From assembly GCA_910588435.1 (NCBI GenBank), contig CAJUPL010000001.1, positions 62,001 through 126,000 of the forward strand: a stretch of 64,000 nt of DNA. Reading direction: 5' to 3'. This DNA is from an uncultured Eggerthellaceae bacterium. GTDB lineage: Bacteria; Actinomycetota; Coriobacteriia; Coriobacteriales; Eggerthellaceae. Each line of letters opens with the position of its first letter. Positions within the stretch are counted from its first letter, which is position 1. A program made the position numbers and the translations under genes. Positions 50,313 to 59,408 of the stretch are shown piece by piece. The notes under the pieces were generated by a model, which worked only from the letters and a program-made list of their open reading frames with translations, had not been told where the DNA came from and made no database searches.

Positions 50313-50897
50313 ATGGAACCCAACATCAAAGAAGTAGCGAACAGGATTCGCGCGCTCCGTGAAGACATGGACATATCAGCCCAGGACATGGCAGACGCCA
50401 CTGGCAGGTCATTAGCTGAGTATGAGAAACAGGAATCAGGCGAGGAGGATCTCTCCTTCACGTTCTTGTACAAATGCGCTGACAGGCTTGGGGTTGACGT
50501 CATAGAGCTCTTGACGGGTGAGAATCCACACCTGACCGGCTATTCCCTAACACGTGCAGGGGATGGCCTTGTCATACGCCGTCGTGCGGGCTTCGAATAC
50601 CTGCACAAGGCTCCGCACTTCCGCAACAAGCTTGCAGAGCCCTTCTTGGTCACAGCGCCATACATCCCGGAGGAGCAGGATGCGCCCATTCATCTCTCCT
50701 ACCATGAGGGCCAAGAGCTAGACCTCATCATCTCAGGCCAGATGCGTTTCGCCTACGAAGACCACGTTGAGACGCTTGAGGCGGGGGACCTCGTGATGTA
50801 TGACTCAGGCCGCGGCCATGGCATGATCGCCATCGGTGGTGAGCCTTGCACCTTCCTTGCAGTGGTGATCAAGCCTCATGAAGCGGAGATTAGGTAG
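50313..50897 (+). CDS. XRE-cupin transcription regulator
   Basis: The ATG at 50313 gives 194 residues; upstream in-frame starts (50250, 50289) exist but the family starts here. Helix-turn-helix: ANRIRALREDMDISAQDMADATGRSLAEYEKQESGEEDLS (about residues 7-46). C-terminal cupin: HLSYHEGQELDLIISGQMRFAYEDHVETLEAGDLVMYDSGRGHGMIAIGG (about 128-178), which would bind a small ligand. It stands just before the acyl-CoA synthetase and ferredoxin oxidoreductase genes and is the natural candidate for their regulator. Confidence 0.9.
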   Translation: MEPNIKEVANRIRALREDMDISAQDMADATGRSLAEYEKQESGEEDLSFTFLYKCADRLGVDVIELLTGENPHLTGYSLTRAGDGLVIRRRAGFEYLHKAPHFRNKLAEPFLVTAPYIPEEQDAPIHLSYHEGQELDLIISGQMRFAYEDHVETLEAGDLVMYDSGRGHGMIAIGGEPCTFLAVVIKPHEAEIR

Positions 50898-50982
50898 GTG
50901 CAGTGGAGTGCAGACGCACCCAGCACCTTAAATAACGAACCTGATCACGCAGTAGAGCATCAAATAAGAAGAGGTTGGATCC

Positions 50983-52755
50983 ATGAGAAAGCTCAATGAG
51001 AGATTCGTAGACGAGGAATACGAGAACGGGATATTGACGAAGTTCTCAGTCCATTGCGATGATGACTACAACTTCGGCTATGACGTCGTAGATGACATCG
51101 CTGAGAATGACCCAGAACGCACAGCGATGGTCTGGGCGAATCCAGAAGGCGAAGAGCACGTGTTCACCTTCGCAGACATCAAGAAGTGGTCTGACAAGAC
51201 TGCGAACTTCCTCCTGTCATGCGGCATCCGCAAGGGTGACAAGGTCTTGGTGATACTGCGCCGCCATTACCAGTTCTGGTTCGTGGGCGTGGCTCTTGCA
51301 AAGATCGGCGCTGTGATGGTGCCGGCAACCTTCATGCTCAAAGAGCATGACATGGAGTATCGCTTGAATGGTGCCGGTATCAAGGCAGCAATAGTCACCA
51401 GCGCTGGAGACATCGCGCAGGTTGTGGACAACGTTAAGGATGCAGCACCTACGCTTGAGACGCTGATACTGGTGAACCCGGCCGGTGCTGGCCTCACTGA
51501 GATGGATGCTGATGGCAACCTTGTGACCGATGAGCAGCTGATAGGCCCCGCGCTCTCTGGCCCTGATGGCATATGCCAAGCATCCATTGAGCGCGAAGGG
51601 TGGCTGGATTTCAACACTGGCGTGCGTGAGGCCTCTGATGAGCTAGAGCGCATCCAGACGGATCCGCATGACCCCATGCTCCTGTACTTCTCATCAGGCA
51701 CATCAGGCAACCCCAAGATGGTCCTGCATGACAGCTTGTATTCGCTGGGCCATCTGATCACGGCGAAGCACTGGCATAACGTGAACCCGGAAGGGCTCCA
51801 TTTCACCATTGCAGATACCGGCTGGGGCAAGGCGGTCTGGGGCAAGTTCTACGCGCAGTGGATCATGGAGGCCGCCGTTCTGGTCTATGACTTCGACCGA
51901 TTCCATGCCAATGAGATCTTGAACCTCATAGGCAGGTATGGGGTCACCACTTTCTGCGCGCCTCCCACTATGTACAGGCTCATGATGAAGGAGGATTTCG
52001 CGGACTACGACCTCTCAACGCTGGAGTACTCCACAACGGCTGGTGAGGCTCTGAATCCAGATCTCTTCGATTTCTGGAAGGAGAGCACAGGGCTCACCAT
52101 CTATGAGGGATTCGGGCAGACTGAGACGCCTCTCGTCATCGGGAACTTGACGAACAGCACCCCACGCTCTGGTTCCATGGGAAAGCCCGTGCCGCTGTAT
52201 GACGTGGCGCTCCTCCGTGAGGACGGGACGAAGTGCGACGTTGGTGAGACCGGTGAGATCTGCATCAACATAGATCCACACCCCGCTGGCATCTTGGTGG
52301 AATACTACGCTGATCCTGAGAAGACCAGCGTTGCCATGCATGATGGCTGGTATCACACAGGCGATACCGCTTGGGAGGATGAGGATGGCTATTACTGGTA
52401 TGTCGGCCGCAATGACGATGTGATCAAGTCAAGCGGATACCGCATCGGTCCCTTTGAGATAGAGAGCGTCTTGCTAGAGCATGACGCTGTGAAGGAATGT
52501 GCGGTCACAGGCGTGCCGGATGAGCTTCGCGGATCTGCCGTGAAGGCCACCATCGTGTTGGATGAGGGATTCGCGCCATCAGATGAGCTGACAAGTGAGC
52601 TGCAAGCATGGGTGAAGGATCAGACGGCTCCATATAAGTACCCGCGCATCATCGAATACGTTGATGAGCTCCCTCGTACCGTGAATGGAAAGATCAGGCG
52701 CGTGGCTATACGTCAGGCTGACGCAGATTCCAGGGTTGCAGAAGGGTTGGTGTGA
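50983..52755 (+). CDS. AMP-dependent acyl-CoA synthetase (acetyl/medium-chain type)
   Basis: A 590-residue ANL-superfamily enzyme that converts a carboxylic acid, ATP and CoA to acyl-CoA and AMP. Motifs in order: LYFSSGTSGNPKMVLH (P-loop-like, about residues 229-244), YEGFGQTETPL (about 374), GWYHTGDTAWEDEDGYYWYVGRNDDVIKSSGYRIGPFEIE (about 449-488) and the catalytic Lys in RTVNGKIRRVAIR (about 570). The closest resemblance is to the medium-chain/butyryl AcsM-like group. Next to a 2-oxoacid:ferredoxin oxidoreductase, it could exchange acyl-CoA with the free acid. Substrate chain length is not decided by sequence. Confidence 0.93.
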   Translation: MRKLNERFVDEEYENGILTKFSVHCDDDYNFGYDVVDDIAENDPERTAMVWANPEGEEHVFTFADIKKWSDKTANFLLSCGIRKGDKVLVILRRHYQFWFVGVALAKIGAVMVPATFMLKEHDMEYRLNGAGIKAAIVTSAGDIAQVVDNVKDAAPTLETLILVNPAGAGLTEMDADGNLVTDEQLIGPALSGPDGICQASIEREGWLDFNTGVREASDELERIQTDPHDPMLLYFSSGTSGNPKMVLHDSLYSLGHLITAKHWHNVNPEGLHFTIADTGWGKAVWGKFYAQWIMEAAVLVYDFDRFHANEILNLIGRYGVTTFCAPPTMYRLMMKEDFADYDLSTLEYSTTAGEALNPDLFDFWKESTGLTIYEGFGQTETPLVIGNLTNSTPRSGSMGKPVPLYDVALLREDGTKCDVGETGEICINIDPHPAGILVEYYADPEKTSVAMHDGWYHTGDTAWEDEDGYYWYVGRNDDVIKSSGYRIGPFEIESVLLEHDAVKECAVTGVPDELRGSAVKATIVLDEGFAPSDELTSELQAWVKDQTAPYKYPRIIEYVDELPRTVNGKIRRVAIRQADADSRVAEGLV

Positions 52756-52976
52756 TGATGGCGAAGGGACGCGTTGAGATAGATGCATCGTTTTGCAAGG
52801 GCTGCGGCCTTTGCACGATATTCTGCCCGCAAGACATCTTGGAGCTTGACGGAGACGTGATAACGCCCAAGGGATATCATCCCGCGAAGTGCATAGATGA
52901 GGCCAAGTGCACGGGCTGTGCAACCTGCGCGCTAATGTGCCCGGATGTGGCCATCACCGTATACAGGGAGGTGTGA
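52755..52976 (+). CDS. 2-oxoacid:ferredoxin oxidoreductase delta subunit (2x[4Fe-4S] ferredoxin)
   Basis: A 73-residue ferredoxin-like protein with two CxxCxxCxxxCP clusters: CKGCGLCTIFCPQDIL (residues about 14-29) and CTGCATCALMCPDVAI (about 52-67). The ATG overlaps the stop of the acyl-CoA synthetase. It matches the delta subunit of KorDABC/VorDABC-type complexes, taking electrons from the thiamine diphosphate subunit and passing them to a free ferredoxin. Confidence 0.94.
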   Translation: MMAKGRVEIDASFCKGCGLCTIFCPQDILELDGDVITPKGYHPAKCIDEAKCTGCATCALMCPDVAITVYREV

Positions 52977-52979
52977 GGC

Positions 52980-54044
52980 GTGGCTGAGAAGACATTGATG
53001 AAGGGCAATGAGGCCATCGCGGAGGCGGCGCTGCGTGCAGGATGTCGCCATTTCTTCGGCTATCCCATCACGCCCCAGACAGAGCTGGCGGCATATATGG
53101 CACGCAAGATGCCAAAGATCGGTGGCACCTACCTCCAGGCTGAGAGCGAGATAGCTGCCATCAACATGCTCTACGGCGCCTCGGCGGCGGGCGTGCGCGC
53201 CATGACGTCATCATCAAGCCCAGGCATCTCCCTTAAGACAGAGGGCATCTCATACATGGCAGGTGCAGACCTACCTGGGGTGATCGTGAACATCCAGCGC
53301 GGGGGCCCAGGCCTGGGCTCCATCCAGCCTTCGCAGTCTGATTACTTCCAGGCTACCAGGGCCATGGGTCACGGTGACTTCTTCCTTCCCGTCTATGCTC
53401 CATCAACTGTGCAAGAGATGGCGGATCTGACCTTCATCGCATTCGACGTTGCTGACAAGTACAGGACCCCTGTGGTCATCTTGGGTGACGGCATGCTGGG
53501 GCAGATGATGGAGCCTGTGGTCATGCCAGAGGCCATAGATCCCTCAACCCTTCCGGCGAAGGAATGGGCTGCAAGCGGACATGCGGGCAATAGGCATCAC
53601 AATGTGATCAATTCGCTCCAGCTTGACCCGCAGAAGCTCTATGAGGACAACGTGAGAAGGTTCCAAACCTACGAGGAGATAAAGCGGGACGAGGCTAGGT
53701 GCGAAACGTATCGGACCGAAGATGCGGATATCGTGGTAGCGGCATTCGGCGCTGCTGCGCGCATCGTTCGAAGCGCTGTCAACCAGGCTAGGGAAGAGGA
53801 CATCAGGGCCGGGCTCTTCAGGCCCATCACGCTCTGGCCCTATCCTGTGCAGGCGCTCCGTGAGCTCACTCCCAAGGCATTCCTCACGGTTGAGCTCAAT
53901 ATGGGCCAGATGGTGGAGGACGTGAGGCTTGCCGTAGAGGGAGCGGCTCCTGTCAGCTTCTTCGGGAAGTGCGGCGGCGTCCTTCCAACTCCTGATGAGG
54001 TGCTGCTTGAGATCAAGAAGATAGCTGAAGGGCTGGGTGTGTGA
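52980..54044 (+). CDS. 2-oxoacid:ferredoxin oxidoreductase alpha subunit
   Basis: A 354-residue protein with the KorA/VorB opening [42 protein letters not shown] and the typical [36 protein letters not shown] (about residues 76-112). It binds the pyrimidine part of thiamine diphosphate. The GTG start follows GGGAGG. The complex oxidises a 2-oxoacid with CoA to an acyl-CoA, CO2 and reduced ferredoxin; 2-oxoglutarate and branched-chain 2-oxoacids are both possible substrates. Confidence 0.94.
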   Translation: MAEKTLMKGNEAIAEAALRAGCRHFFGYPITPQTELAAYMARKMPKIGGTYLQAESEIAAINMLYGASAAGVRAMTSSSSPGISLKTEGISYMAGADLPGVIVNIQRGGPGLGSIQPSQSDYFQATRAMGHGDFFLPVYAPSTVQEMADLTFIAFDVADKYRTPVVILGDGMLGQMMEPVVMPEAIDPSTLPAKEWAASGHAGNRHHNVINSLQLDPQKLYEDNVRRFQTYEEIKRDEARCETYRTEDADIVVAAFGAAARIVRSAVNQAREEDIRAGLFRPITLWPYPVQALRELTPKAFLTVELNMGQMVEDVRLAVEGAAPVSFFGKCGGVLPTPDEVLLEIKKIAEGLGV

Positions 54045-54883
54045 AGATGAGCGATGAAAGACAAGTGTTCCAGCGCCCTCATGCGCTGTTGCCGGTGGTG
54101 ACGAACTACTGCCCGGGTTGCACTCATGGCATAGCTGAGCGGCTGGTGGCAGAGACATTGGATGAGCTTGACGTTGAGGGCAAGTGCATCGGAATTGCGC
54201 CTGTTGGCTGCTCCGTCACCAGCTACGACTTCTTCGGCTGTGACATGATAGAGGCGGCTCACGGTCGCGCACCTGCGGTGGCAACCGGAGTCAAGAGGTC
54301 ATTGCCAGATCACGTTGTCTTCGCATACCAAGGGGATGGTGACCTTGCATCCATCGGCATGGCTGAGACAGTGCATGCCGCTACCCGTGGCGAGAACATA
54401 ACCATCATCTTCATCAACAACGCCATCTACGGCATGACCGGCGGTCAGATGGCCCCAACCAGCTTGCCCATGCAGGTCACGCAGACGTCTCCCTACGGGC
54501 GTGACCTTGAGACGGCGGGGTACCCCATCAGGGTATGTGAGCTGCTCTCCACCCTTGACGGCGTGGCCTATCTCGAACGCGTCTGCCTTGATAGCCCTAA
54601 GAACATCCGCAAGGCCAAGAAGGCCATCAAGCACGCCTTCCAGAATCAGGTGGATGGGGTTGGCTACTCATTGGTGGAGATAGTCAGCACGTGCCCCACC
54701 AATTGGAAGATGACGCCTGAAGCGGCGTTCGAATGGATGAGGGAGAACATGCTGCCCTACTATCCGCTGGGAGTCTACAAGGATGTGCAGGCTGAGGGCT
54801 TCGCGAATGCTGCAGAGGCTGCAGCTGCTCGTGCCAAGGGATGCCCTTTGGCTGAGAGCGCTTCATCGAAGGGGGGCGAATAG
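54041..54883 (+). CDS. 2-oxoacid:ferredoxin oxidoreductase beta subunit (thiamine diphosphate binding)
   Basis: A 280-residue protein. The first cysteines are in [22 protein letters not shown] and the cofactor-binding GDG motif is in [49 protein letters not shown] (about residues 90-140). These match KorB/VorA. The GTG start overlaps the alpha stop; an ATG two codons later is an alternative. Subunit order delta-alpha-beta-gamma is kept. Confidence 0.94.
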   Translation: MKMSDERQVFQRPHALLPVVTNYCPGCTHGIAERLVAETLDELDVEGKCIGIAPVGCSVTSYDFFGCDMIEAAHGRAPAVATGVKRSLPDHVVFAYQGDGDLASIGMAETVHAATRGENITIIFINNAIYGMTGGQMAPTSLPMQVTQTSPYGRDLETAGYPIRVCELLSTLDGVAYLERVCLDSPKNIRKAKKAIKHAFQNQVDGVGYSLVEIVSTCPTNWKMTPEAAFEWMRENMLPYYPLGVYKDVQAEGFANAAEAAAARAKGCPLAESASSKGGE

Positions 54884-54884
54884 G

Positions 54885-55433
54885 ATGGGGAATGCTACCA
54901 CCCTGGCGATGTTCGCAGGTTTCGGGGGCCAGGGCGTCCTCTTCGCTGGGAAGGTGATGGCCTACGCTGGTCTGATAGACGGGCGTGAGGTCTCTTGGCT
55001 GCCGTCATACGGGCCAGAGATGCGCGGCGGCACTGCGAACTGCTCCGTCACGCTCTCAGATGACCCCATAGGAAGCCCGCTGATCCTGCACCCCAACCTG
55101 CTCATTGCCATGAACCAGCCCTCTTTCGACAAGTTCGTCAATGAGGTGGCCCCAGGAGGGATCATCGTCTATGACAGCGCGCTGATCGCACCAGGGGAGA
55201 TGAGGGATGACGTCAAGGCCTTGGGCATCCCGGCATCGAAGATGGCTGAAGATGCGGGTCTTGCGGGGCTTCTGAACATCGTGCTCTTGGGAGCCGCATG
55301 GGGACTCAGCCATTTCTGCTCTGAGAGCGCGCTTCATGAGGCTATACAGAAGAGCGTGCCTCCATCGAAAGAGGCGCTCAAAGCCAAGAATGAGGAAGCG
55401 CTGAGCCTCGGGATAGAGGCAGCCGCCTCTTAG
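54885..55433 (+). CDS. 2-oxoacid:ferredoxin oxidoreductase gamma subunit
   Basis: A 182-residue protein starting at the ATG at 54885, directly after the beta stop, with GGGGGG upstream. The signature MFAGFGGQGVLFAGKVMAYAG (about residues 8-28) and VSWLPSYGPEMRGGTANCSVTLSD are standard for KorC/VorC. It completes the four-subunit enzyme. The open frame that starts earlier at 54783 is only an extension into beta. Confidence 0.94.
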   Translation: MGNATTLAMFAGFGGQGVLFAGKVMAYAGLIDGREVSWLPSYGPEMRGGTANCSVTLSDDPIGSPLILHPNLLIAMNQPSFDKFVNEVAPGGIIVYDSALIAPGEMRDDVKALGIPASKMAEDAGLAGLLNIVLLGAAWGLSHFCSESALHEAIQKSVPPSKEALKAKNEEALSLGIEAAAS

Positions 55434-55442
55434 GAAGGGGAG

Positions 55443-56276
55443 ATGAGCATGCTCCCATGCTTCAAGAAGTACATGGTGGCCATCTGTGCTATAGCAGTTG
55501 CGCTGCCAGTGATAGCTTCCATGGTGTGGCCTCTCATGACAGGTCAGCTGATCTCAGCAACCTTCGGCGGCATGCTGCTCCAATTCGCGCTTTTCTTCGG
55601 CGGGATGCTCCTTGGCTATTGGATCTTCAGCGCCCGAGCGGATCGCGTGGTGGATGGATATGTCTACCTCTATGACCAGGATTGCAATCCGGAGAGCTTC
55701 ATATCTAACGCAGGTTCCGTGGCGGCGAACGTGCAGTTCCCGTGCAATCCAACGGTGGCTTGGTTCATGGGGATCTACGCTCAGGCCTGCCTTGATGCCG
55801 GCAAGCCGGAGGTGGCAGCGCGCATCGAGGACGGCCTTAGGCAGAGCCTGAAGTCTGCCAAGAAGCCAGCCGATGCGTGCGGCATCCTTGTCAATCTGAT
55901 CCCCTTGGTGGAGAAGACGGGCACGCTCTCTGATGTCCGCTCGCTCATAGAAGAGGGTCTGTCCCAATGCGCGGATGATCCAAGCGGGCAGGCAGCTCAG
56001 AGGCGGCAGTATCTCCAATCTCAGCTAGAGATAGTGAATGCAAGGCAGGATGGCAACTATTCTGAGCTCATCAAGCTGGATGAGCATGTGATGTCAATGC
56101 CATCATTTCCCATGCGCATACGCGTGGAATATGCGTGGGATGCGGCATCAGCGGCGTTCAGGTCTGATGATGTGCAGGTGGAAGAGAAGTGCCTCTCGTT
56201 CGTCCTCAGCAATGGCGGGGGACTCGCTTTGGTCTCACAAGCCAAGAAGAGGATGAGCGCTCTCCAACATCATTAA
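55443..56276 (+). CDS. Membrane-anchored protein with TPR-like helices, unknown function
   Basis: A 277-residue protein. Two N-terminal hydrophobic helices (about residues 11-30 and 38-62) are followed by a soluble, alpha-helical part with Ala-rich paired helices (CNPTVAWFMGIYAQACLDAGKPEVAARIEDGLRQSL and later) that looks TPR-like. No catalytic motif is apparent. AGGGGAG precedes the ATG. It follows the oxidoreductase gamma subunit by 9 bases, so it may share its transcript, but I cannot propose a role in the enzyme. Confidence 0.75.
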   Translation: MSMLPCFKKYMVAICAIAVALPVIASMVWPLMTGQLISATFGGMLLQFALFFGGMLLGYWIFSARADRVVDGYVYLYDQDCNPESFISNAGSVAANVQFPCNPTVAWFMGIYAQACLDAGKPEVAARIEDGLRQSLKSAKKPADACGILVNLIPLVEKTGTLSDVRSLIEEGLSQCADDPSGQAAQRRQYLQSQLEIVNARQDGNYSELIKLDEHVMSMPSFPMRIRVEYAWDAASAAFRSDDVQVEEKCLSFVLSNGGGLALVSQAKKRMSALQHH

Positions 56277-56296
56277 TCAACCTTCAGCAGGAAATG

Positions 56297-56325
56297 TTGA
56301 CCATATCAGGTCACGTTCATACATA
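56297..56325 (+). promoter_or_regulatory. Promoter of the amino acid ABC transporter operon
   Basis: TTGACC (56297-56302) and TACATA (56320-56325) are 17 bases apart, 39 bases before the ATG at 56364, which has AGGAGG at 56352-56357. TGACCATATCAGGTCA across the -35 and spacer is a partly symmetrical site (TGACC/GGTCA) that could be an operator. Confidence 0.55.
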
Positions 56326-56363
56326 ATGTCATCTTGCAGTTCATGCATGACAGGAGGATGAAT

Positions 56364-57191
56364 ATGAAACTCAAGAAGTTGGGGGCTCTCTTGGGAGCAG
56401 GTGCGCTGGTTTGCGCACTGGGTCTCGTTGGATGCTCGGGATCCGATGCATCATCAAGCTCAAGCGCACCCGCATCATCTGGTGAGGCTGCAGATGAGGT
56501 AGTGCTCGTCAACGATGGCAAGCTCACCGTTGCTGCATCGCTTGACTTCCCGCCGTTCGAGAACCTAGAGGGTGAAGAGGCAGTTGGCTTCGAAGTGGAC
56601 ATGATGAAGGCGCTCGCAGAGCAGATGGGCCTTGAGGCTGAGTATCTGCCCTCTACGAAGTTCGACACCATCATCCCGCTCATCAGCGCTGGCGGCAAGG
56701 CTGATGTTGGAGTGTCTGGCTTCACCATCACAGAGGACCGCAAGAAGGAGATCGACTTCACAGACGTTTTGATCGATTCCAATCAAGGCGTCGTCGTGAA
56801 CCCTGATTCTGGCTACACCAGCGCAGATGACCTTGCTGGCAAGACCATCGCTACCCAAAGCGGCACCACTGGCTATGATTGGGCTGTTGAGAACATCCCG
56901 AACGCCAATGTGGTTCCCTACGATGAGATGACAGCGGTCTTCAGCGCTCTTCAGAGCAACCAGGCTGATGCTATCGTGGCAGACCTCCCGGTGGTGCAGT
57001 ACTACGTGACGAATGCATACCCTGAGATGCAGATCATCGAGGAGATCCCAACAGGTGAGCAGTACGCTATCGTCGTCAGCAAGGACAATCCGAAGCTGAC
57101 CGAAGAGCTGAATGCTGCTCTGGAAGAGCTCAAGGCGAATGGCAAATATGATGAGATCTATGCGAAGTGGTTCGGTGAGTCTGCGCAGTAA
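56364..57191 (+). CDS. ABC transporter substrate-binding lipoprotein (polar amino acids)
   Basis: 275 residues from the ATG at 56364, 6 bases after AGGAGG. A lipoprotein signal is evident: KLKKLGALLGAGALVCALGLVGC with the lipobox LVGC at about residues 21-24, then a Ser-rich linker. The SBP_bac_3 fold follows: KLTVAASLDFPPFENLEGEEAVGFEVDMMKALAEQMGLEAEY, GVSGFTITEDRKKEIDFTDVLIDSNQGVVV and AGKTIATQSGTTGYDWA. These bind polar or basic amino acids. The permease and ATPase genes follow with overlaps. Confidence 0.93.
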   Translation: MKLKKLGALLGAGALVCALGLVGCSGSDASSSSSAPASSGEAADEVVLVNDGKLTVAASLDFPPFENLEGEEAVGFEVDMMKALAEQMGLEAEYLPSTKFDTIIPLISAGGKADVGVSGFTITEDRKKEIDFTDVLIDSNQGVVVNPDSGYTSADDLAGKTIATQSGTTGYDWAVENIPNANVVPYDEMTAVFSALQSNQADAIVADLPVVQYYVTNAYPEMQIIEEIPTGEQYAIVVSKDNPKLTEELNAALEELKANGKYDEIYAKWFGESAQ

Positions 57192-58629
57192 GGATATCCT
57201 CTCAGCGTCTAAGGGCGAAGGTCTTACCTTCGCCCTTATTGTTGTGTCTTTGGCGCTTACCCTCTGCACCTTGTTGCCCGCGCAAGCATTCGGGCTCACA
57301 ACCGAGAGGTTCACAGCGAAGAGCAATCAAGATGGTGCCGATGGCATCATGGGCGCAACGGATACGCGCATCACATGGCAAGGGCAAGCTGATGAGGGCG
57401 AATCCCTCTCTTCAGTGACCTTGACGCTGCCTGAAGGCTCAGTGCTCCCAGCTGACGGCACCACGGTGACCGTACTGGATGGCCTCAAGCGCCTGAGCGT
57501 CCCCAGCTCGGTTGCGTCTGAGGGTGAGAGCGTGACCGTCACATTCGATGAGCCAACGCCTGCAGGCACCATGGTGATGCTAGAGCTGAACAATGCACGC
57601 TTCCCCGTAGAGGGCGGCACGTTCTCAGTGACTGGAACATACACTGATGCTGCGGGGCAGAGCTCAGCCATACCGGATGGTGGCAAGACCATCGAAGTCA
57701 CGGGCACCACTCCACAAGAAGAGCTTGCGGTCTGGCTTGGAGACCAGCCATGGGTGGAGGCTTGGAACTCGAATAAGTTCCTGCATCTGTTCTTCGACCC
57801 CACCATAGTGGTGACTGCAGCACCTGCCATATTCTTCGGCTGGCTTCTGGCTTTGGCGCTGGTTGCCATCAGCTTTCCCTTGGCCATACCGCTTGGCCTT
57901 TGCTGGAGCTTCTTGCGCATGGCGAAGAACCGCTTCTGCCGCGCCATCGGCTCCATCTACATCAACATAGTCCGCGGAACGCCTCTGTTCTTGCAGATAT
58001 ACATCGCATTCTTTGGATTGCCCCTCTTGGGCATCCAGATGGATAACTTCGTGCTTGGCATCATCGTGCTGGTCATGAACTCCAGCGCCTACCTTGCTGA
58101 GATCTTCAGGGCTGGCATCCAGTCCATCAACAAAGGGCAGTTCGAAGCATCCAGGAGCCTTGGCATGAACGGGGCGCAGACGATGATCTTCGTCATCATC
58201 CCGCAGACATTCCGCCGCGTGATCCCAACCATGACAAGCGAATTCATCCTGATGTACAAGGATACGTCGCTTCTGGCTGCGGTGGGCGTCATGGAGATCA
58301 TGATGTACTCGAAGACCATCACTGCTGCAACCGGCAATGTCACGCCCTACATAGTTGCTGCTTTCTTCTACCTGATAGTCACCATCCCTCTGACCAAGGT
58401 CATCAATCATATGGAAGTGCGCTTGGTCAGCGGCAGGCCCAAGCACCGCAAGAACAACAACTTACCTGAGAAGACGCCACCCGCCATCTCGGGCACCGTG
58501 GGTGCTGTAGCGGCAGAGGGAAGCGAGGCAGACGTCGTCAAGACGCTGCGCATGAGCGAAGGCTTCGCGGCAGGTCCTCAGGTCCACGCGAAGGATTCCT
58601 TCGGTATGAAGATGAAGGGTGGGAAGTGA
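57175..58629 (+). CDS. Amino acid ABC permease with an N-terminal extracytoplasmic beta domain
   Basis: A GTG at 57175, overlapping the binding-protein gene by 17 bases, gives 484 residues. Residues about 15-35 are a membrane helix or signal. Residues about 40-180 form a soluble, Thr/Val-rich beta-sandwich-like segment ([42 protein letters not shown]...). A standard HisM/GlnP permease follows from about 215: [25 protein letters not shown] and the EAA loop [28 protein letters not shown]. The last 50 residues are an unconserved cytoplasmic tail. Typical permeases have about 220 residues, so the N-terminal domain is a marked addition. Confidence 0.9.
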   Translation: MSLRSKDILSASKGEGLTFALIVVSLALTLCTLLPAQAFGLTTERFTAKSNQDGADGIMGATDTRITWQGQADEGESLSSVTLTLPEGSVLPADGTTVTVLDGLKRLSVPSSVASEGESVTVTFDEPTPAGTMVMLELNNARFPVEGGTFSVTGTYTDAAGQSSAIPDGGKTIEVTGTTPQEELAVWLGDQPWVEAWNSNKFLHLFFDPTIVVTAAPAIFFGWLLALALVAISFPLAIPLGLCWSFLRMAKNRFCRAIGSIYINIVRGTPLFLQIYIAFFGLPLLGIQMDNFVLGIIVLVMNSSAYLAEIFRAGIQSINKGQFEASRSLGMNGAQTMIFVIIPQTFRRVIPTMTSEFILMYKDTSLLAAVGVMEIMMYSKTITAATGNVTPYIVAAFFYLIVTIPLTKVINHMEVRLVSGRPKHRKNNNLPEKTPPAISGTVGAVAAEGSEADVVKTLRMSEGFAAGPQVHAKDSFGMKMKGGK

Positions 58630-59363
58630 TGTCAGAGCCGGTCATCCGCATACAGGATCTGGTCAAATCCTTTGGTGACACTGAAGTCTTGAAGGGGATC
58701 AATCTGGAGGTCAACAGGGGAGAGGTGGTAGTGGTCCTGGGGCCTTCGGGCTCTGGCAAGTCCACCATGCTCAGGTGCATCAACCGTCTTGAGACCCCTA
58801 CCAGCGGCCATATCTGGTTCGAGGACATAGATGTGTGCGACAAGCATACGAATCTGAACGAGGTGCGAAGCCGCCTTGGCATGGTGTTCCAGAGCTTCAA
58901 TCTCTTCCCGAACCTCACAGCCAAGAAGAACGTGATGCTAGCACAGCGCAAGGTGCTCAAGAGGTCCGCTGAGGAAGCGGAGAAGATCGCTCAAGAGCGC
59001 CTGGCTGAGGTTGGCATGGCTGACAGGATGGATTACAAGCCATCTGAGCTCTCAGGCGGACAGCAGCAGCGCGTTGCCATCGCACGCGCACTTGCCATGA
59101 ACCCGCACGTGATGCTCTTCGATGAGGCCACCAGTGCGCTCGATCCTGAGCTCGTGCGCGACGTCTTGAGCGTCATGAAGTCCTTGGCGAAGGAGGGGAT
59201 GACCATGATAGTGGTCACCCATGAGATGGGCTTTGCGCGCGATGTTGCGGACAGGGTGGTCTTCATGGATGGCGGCGTCATCGTGGAGGAGGGAACGCCT
59301 GAAGAGGTGTTCGATCATCCGAAGTCCACTAGGACGAAGGACTTCTTAGGGCATATCTCTTAA
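58629..59363 (+). CDS. Amino acid ABC transporter ATP-binding protein
   Basis: A 244-residue ATPase of the GlnQ/HisP type. Walker [10 protein letters not shown] (about residues 38-46), Q-loop [19 protein letters not shown], signature [16 protein letters not shown], Walker [17 protein letters not shown] and the switch His in [22 protein letters not shown] are all present. It powers uptake with the permease whose stop overlaps its ATG by one base. It ends the operon. Confidence 0.96.
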   Translation: MSEPVIRIQDLVKSFGDTEVLKGINLEVNRGEVVVVLGPSGSGKSTMLRCINRLETPTSGHIWFEDIDVCDKHTNLNEVRSRLGMVFQSFNLFPNLTAKKNVMLAQRKVLKRSAEEAEKIAQERLAEVGMADRMDYKPSELSGGQQQRVAIARALAMNPHVMLFDEATSALDPELVRDVLSVMKSLAKEGMTMIVVTHEMGFARDVADRVVFMDGGVIVEEGTPEEVFDHPKSTRTKDFLGHIS

Positions 59364-59408
59364 GCTAGCACTGGATCTGGTCATCTCAAGGTAAGGAGCT
59401 ATATCAGC

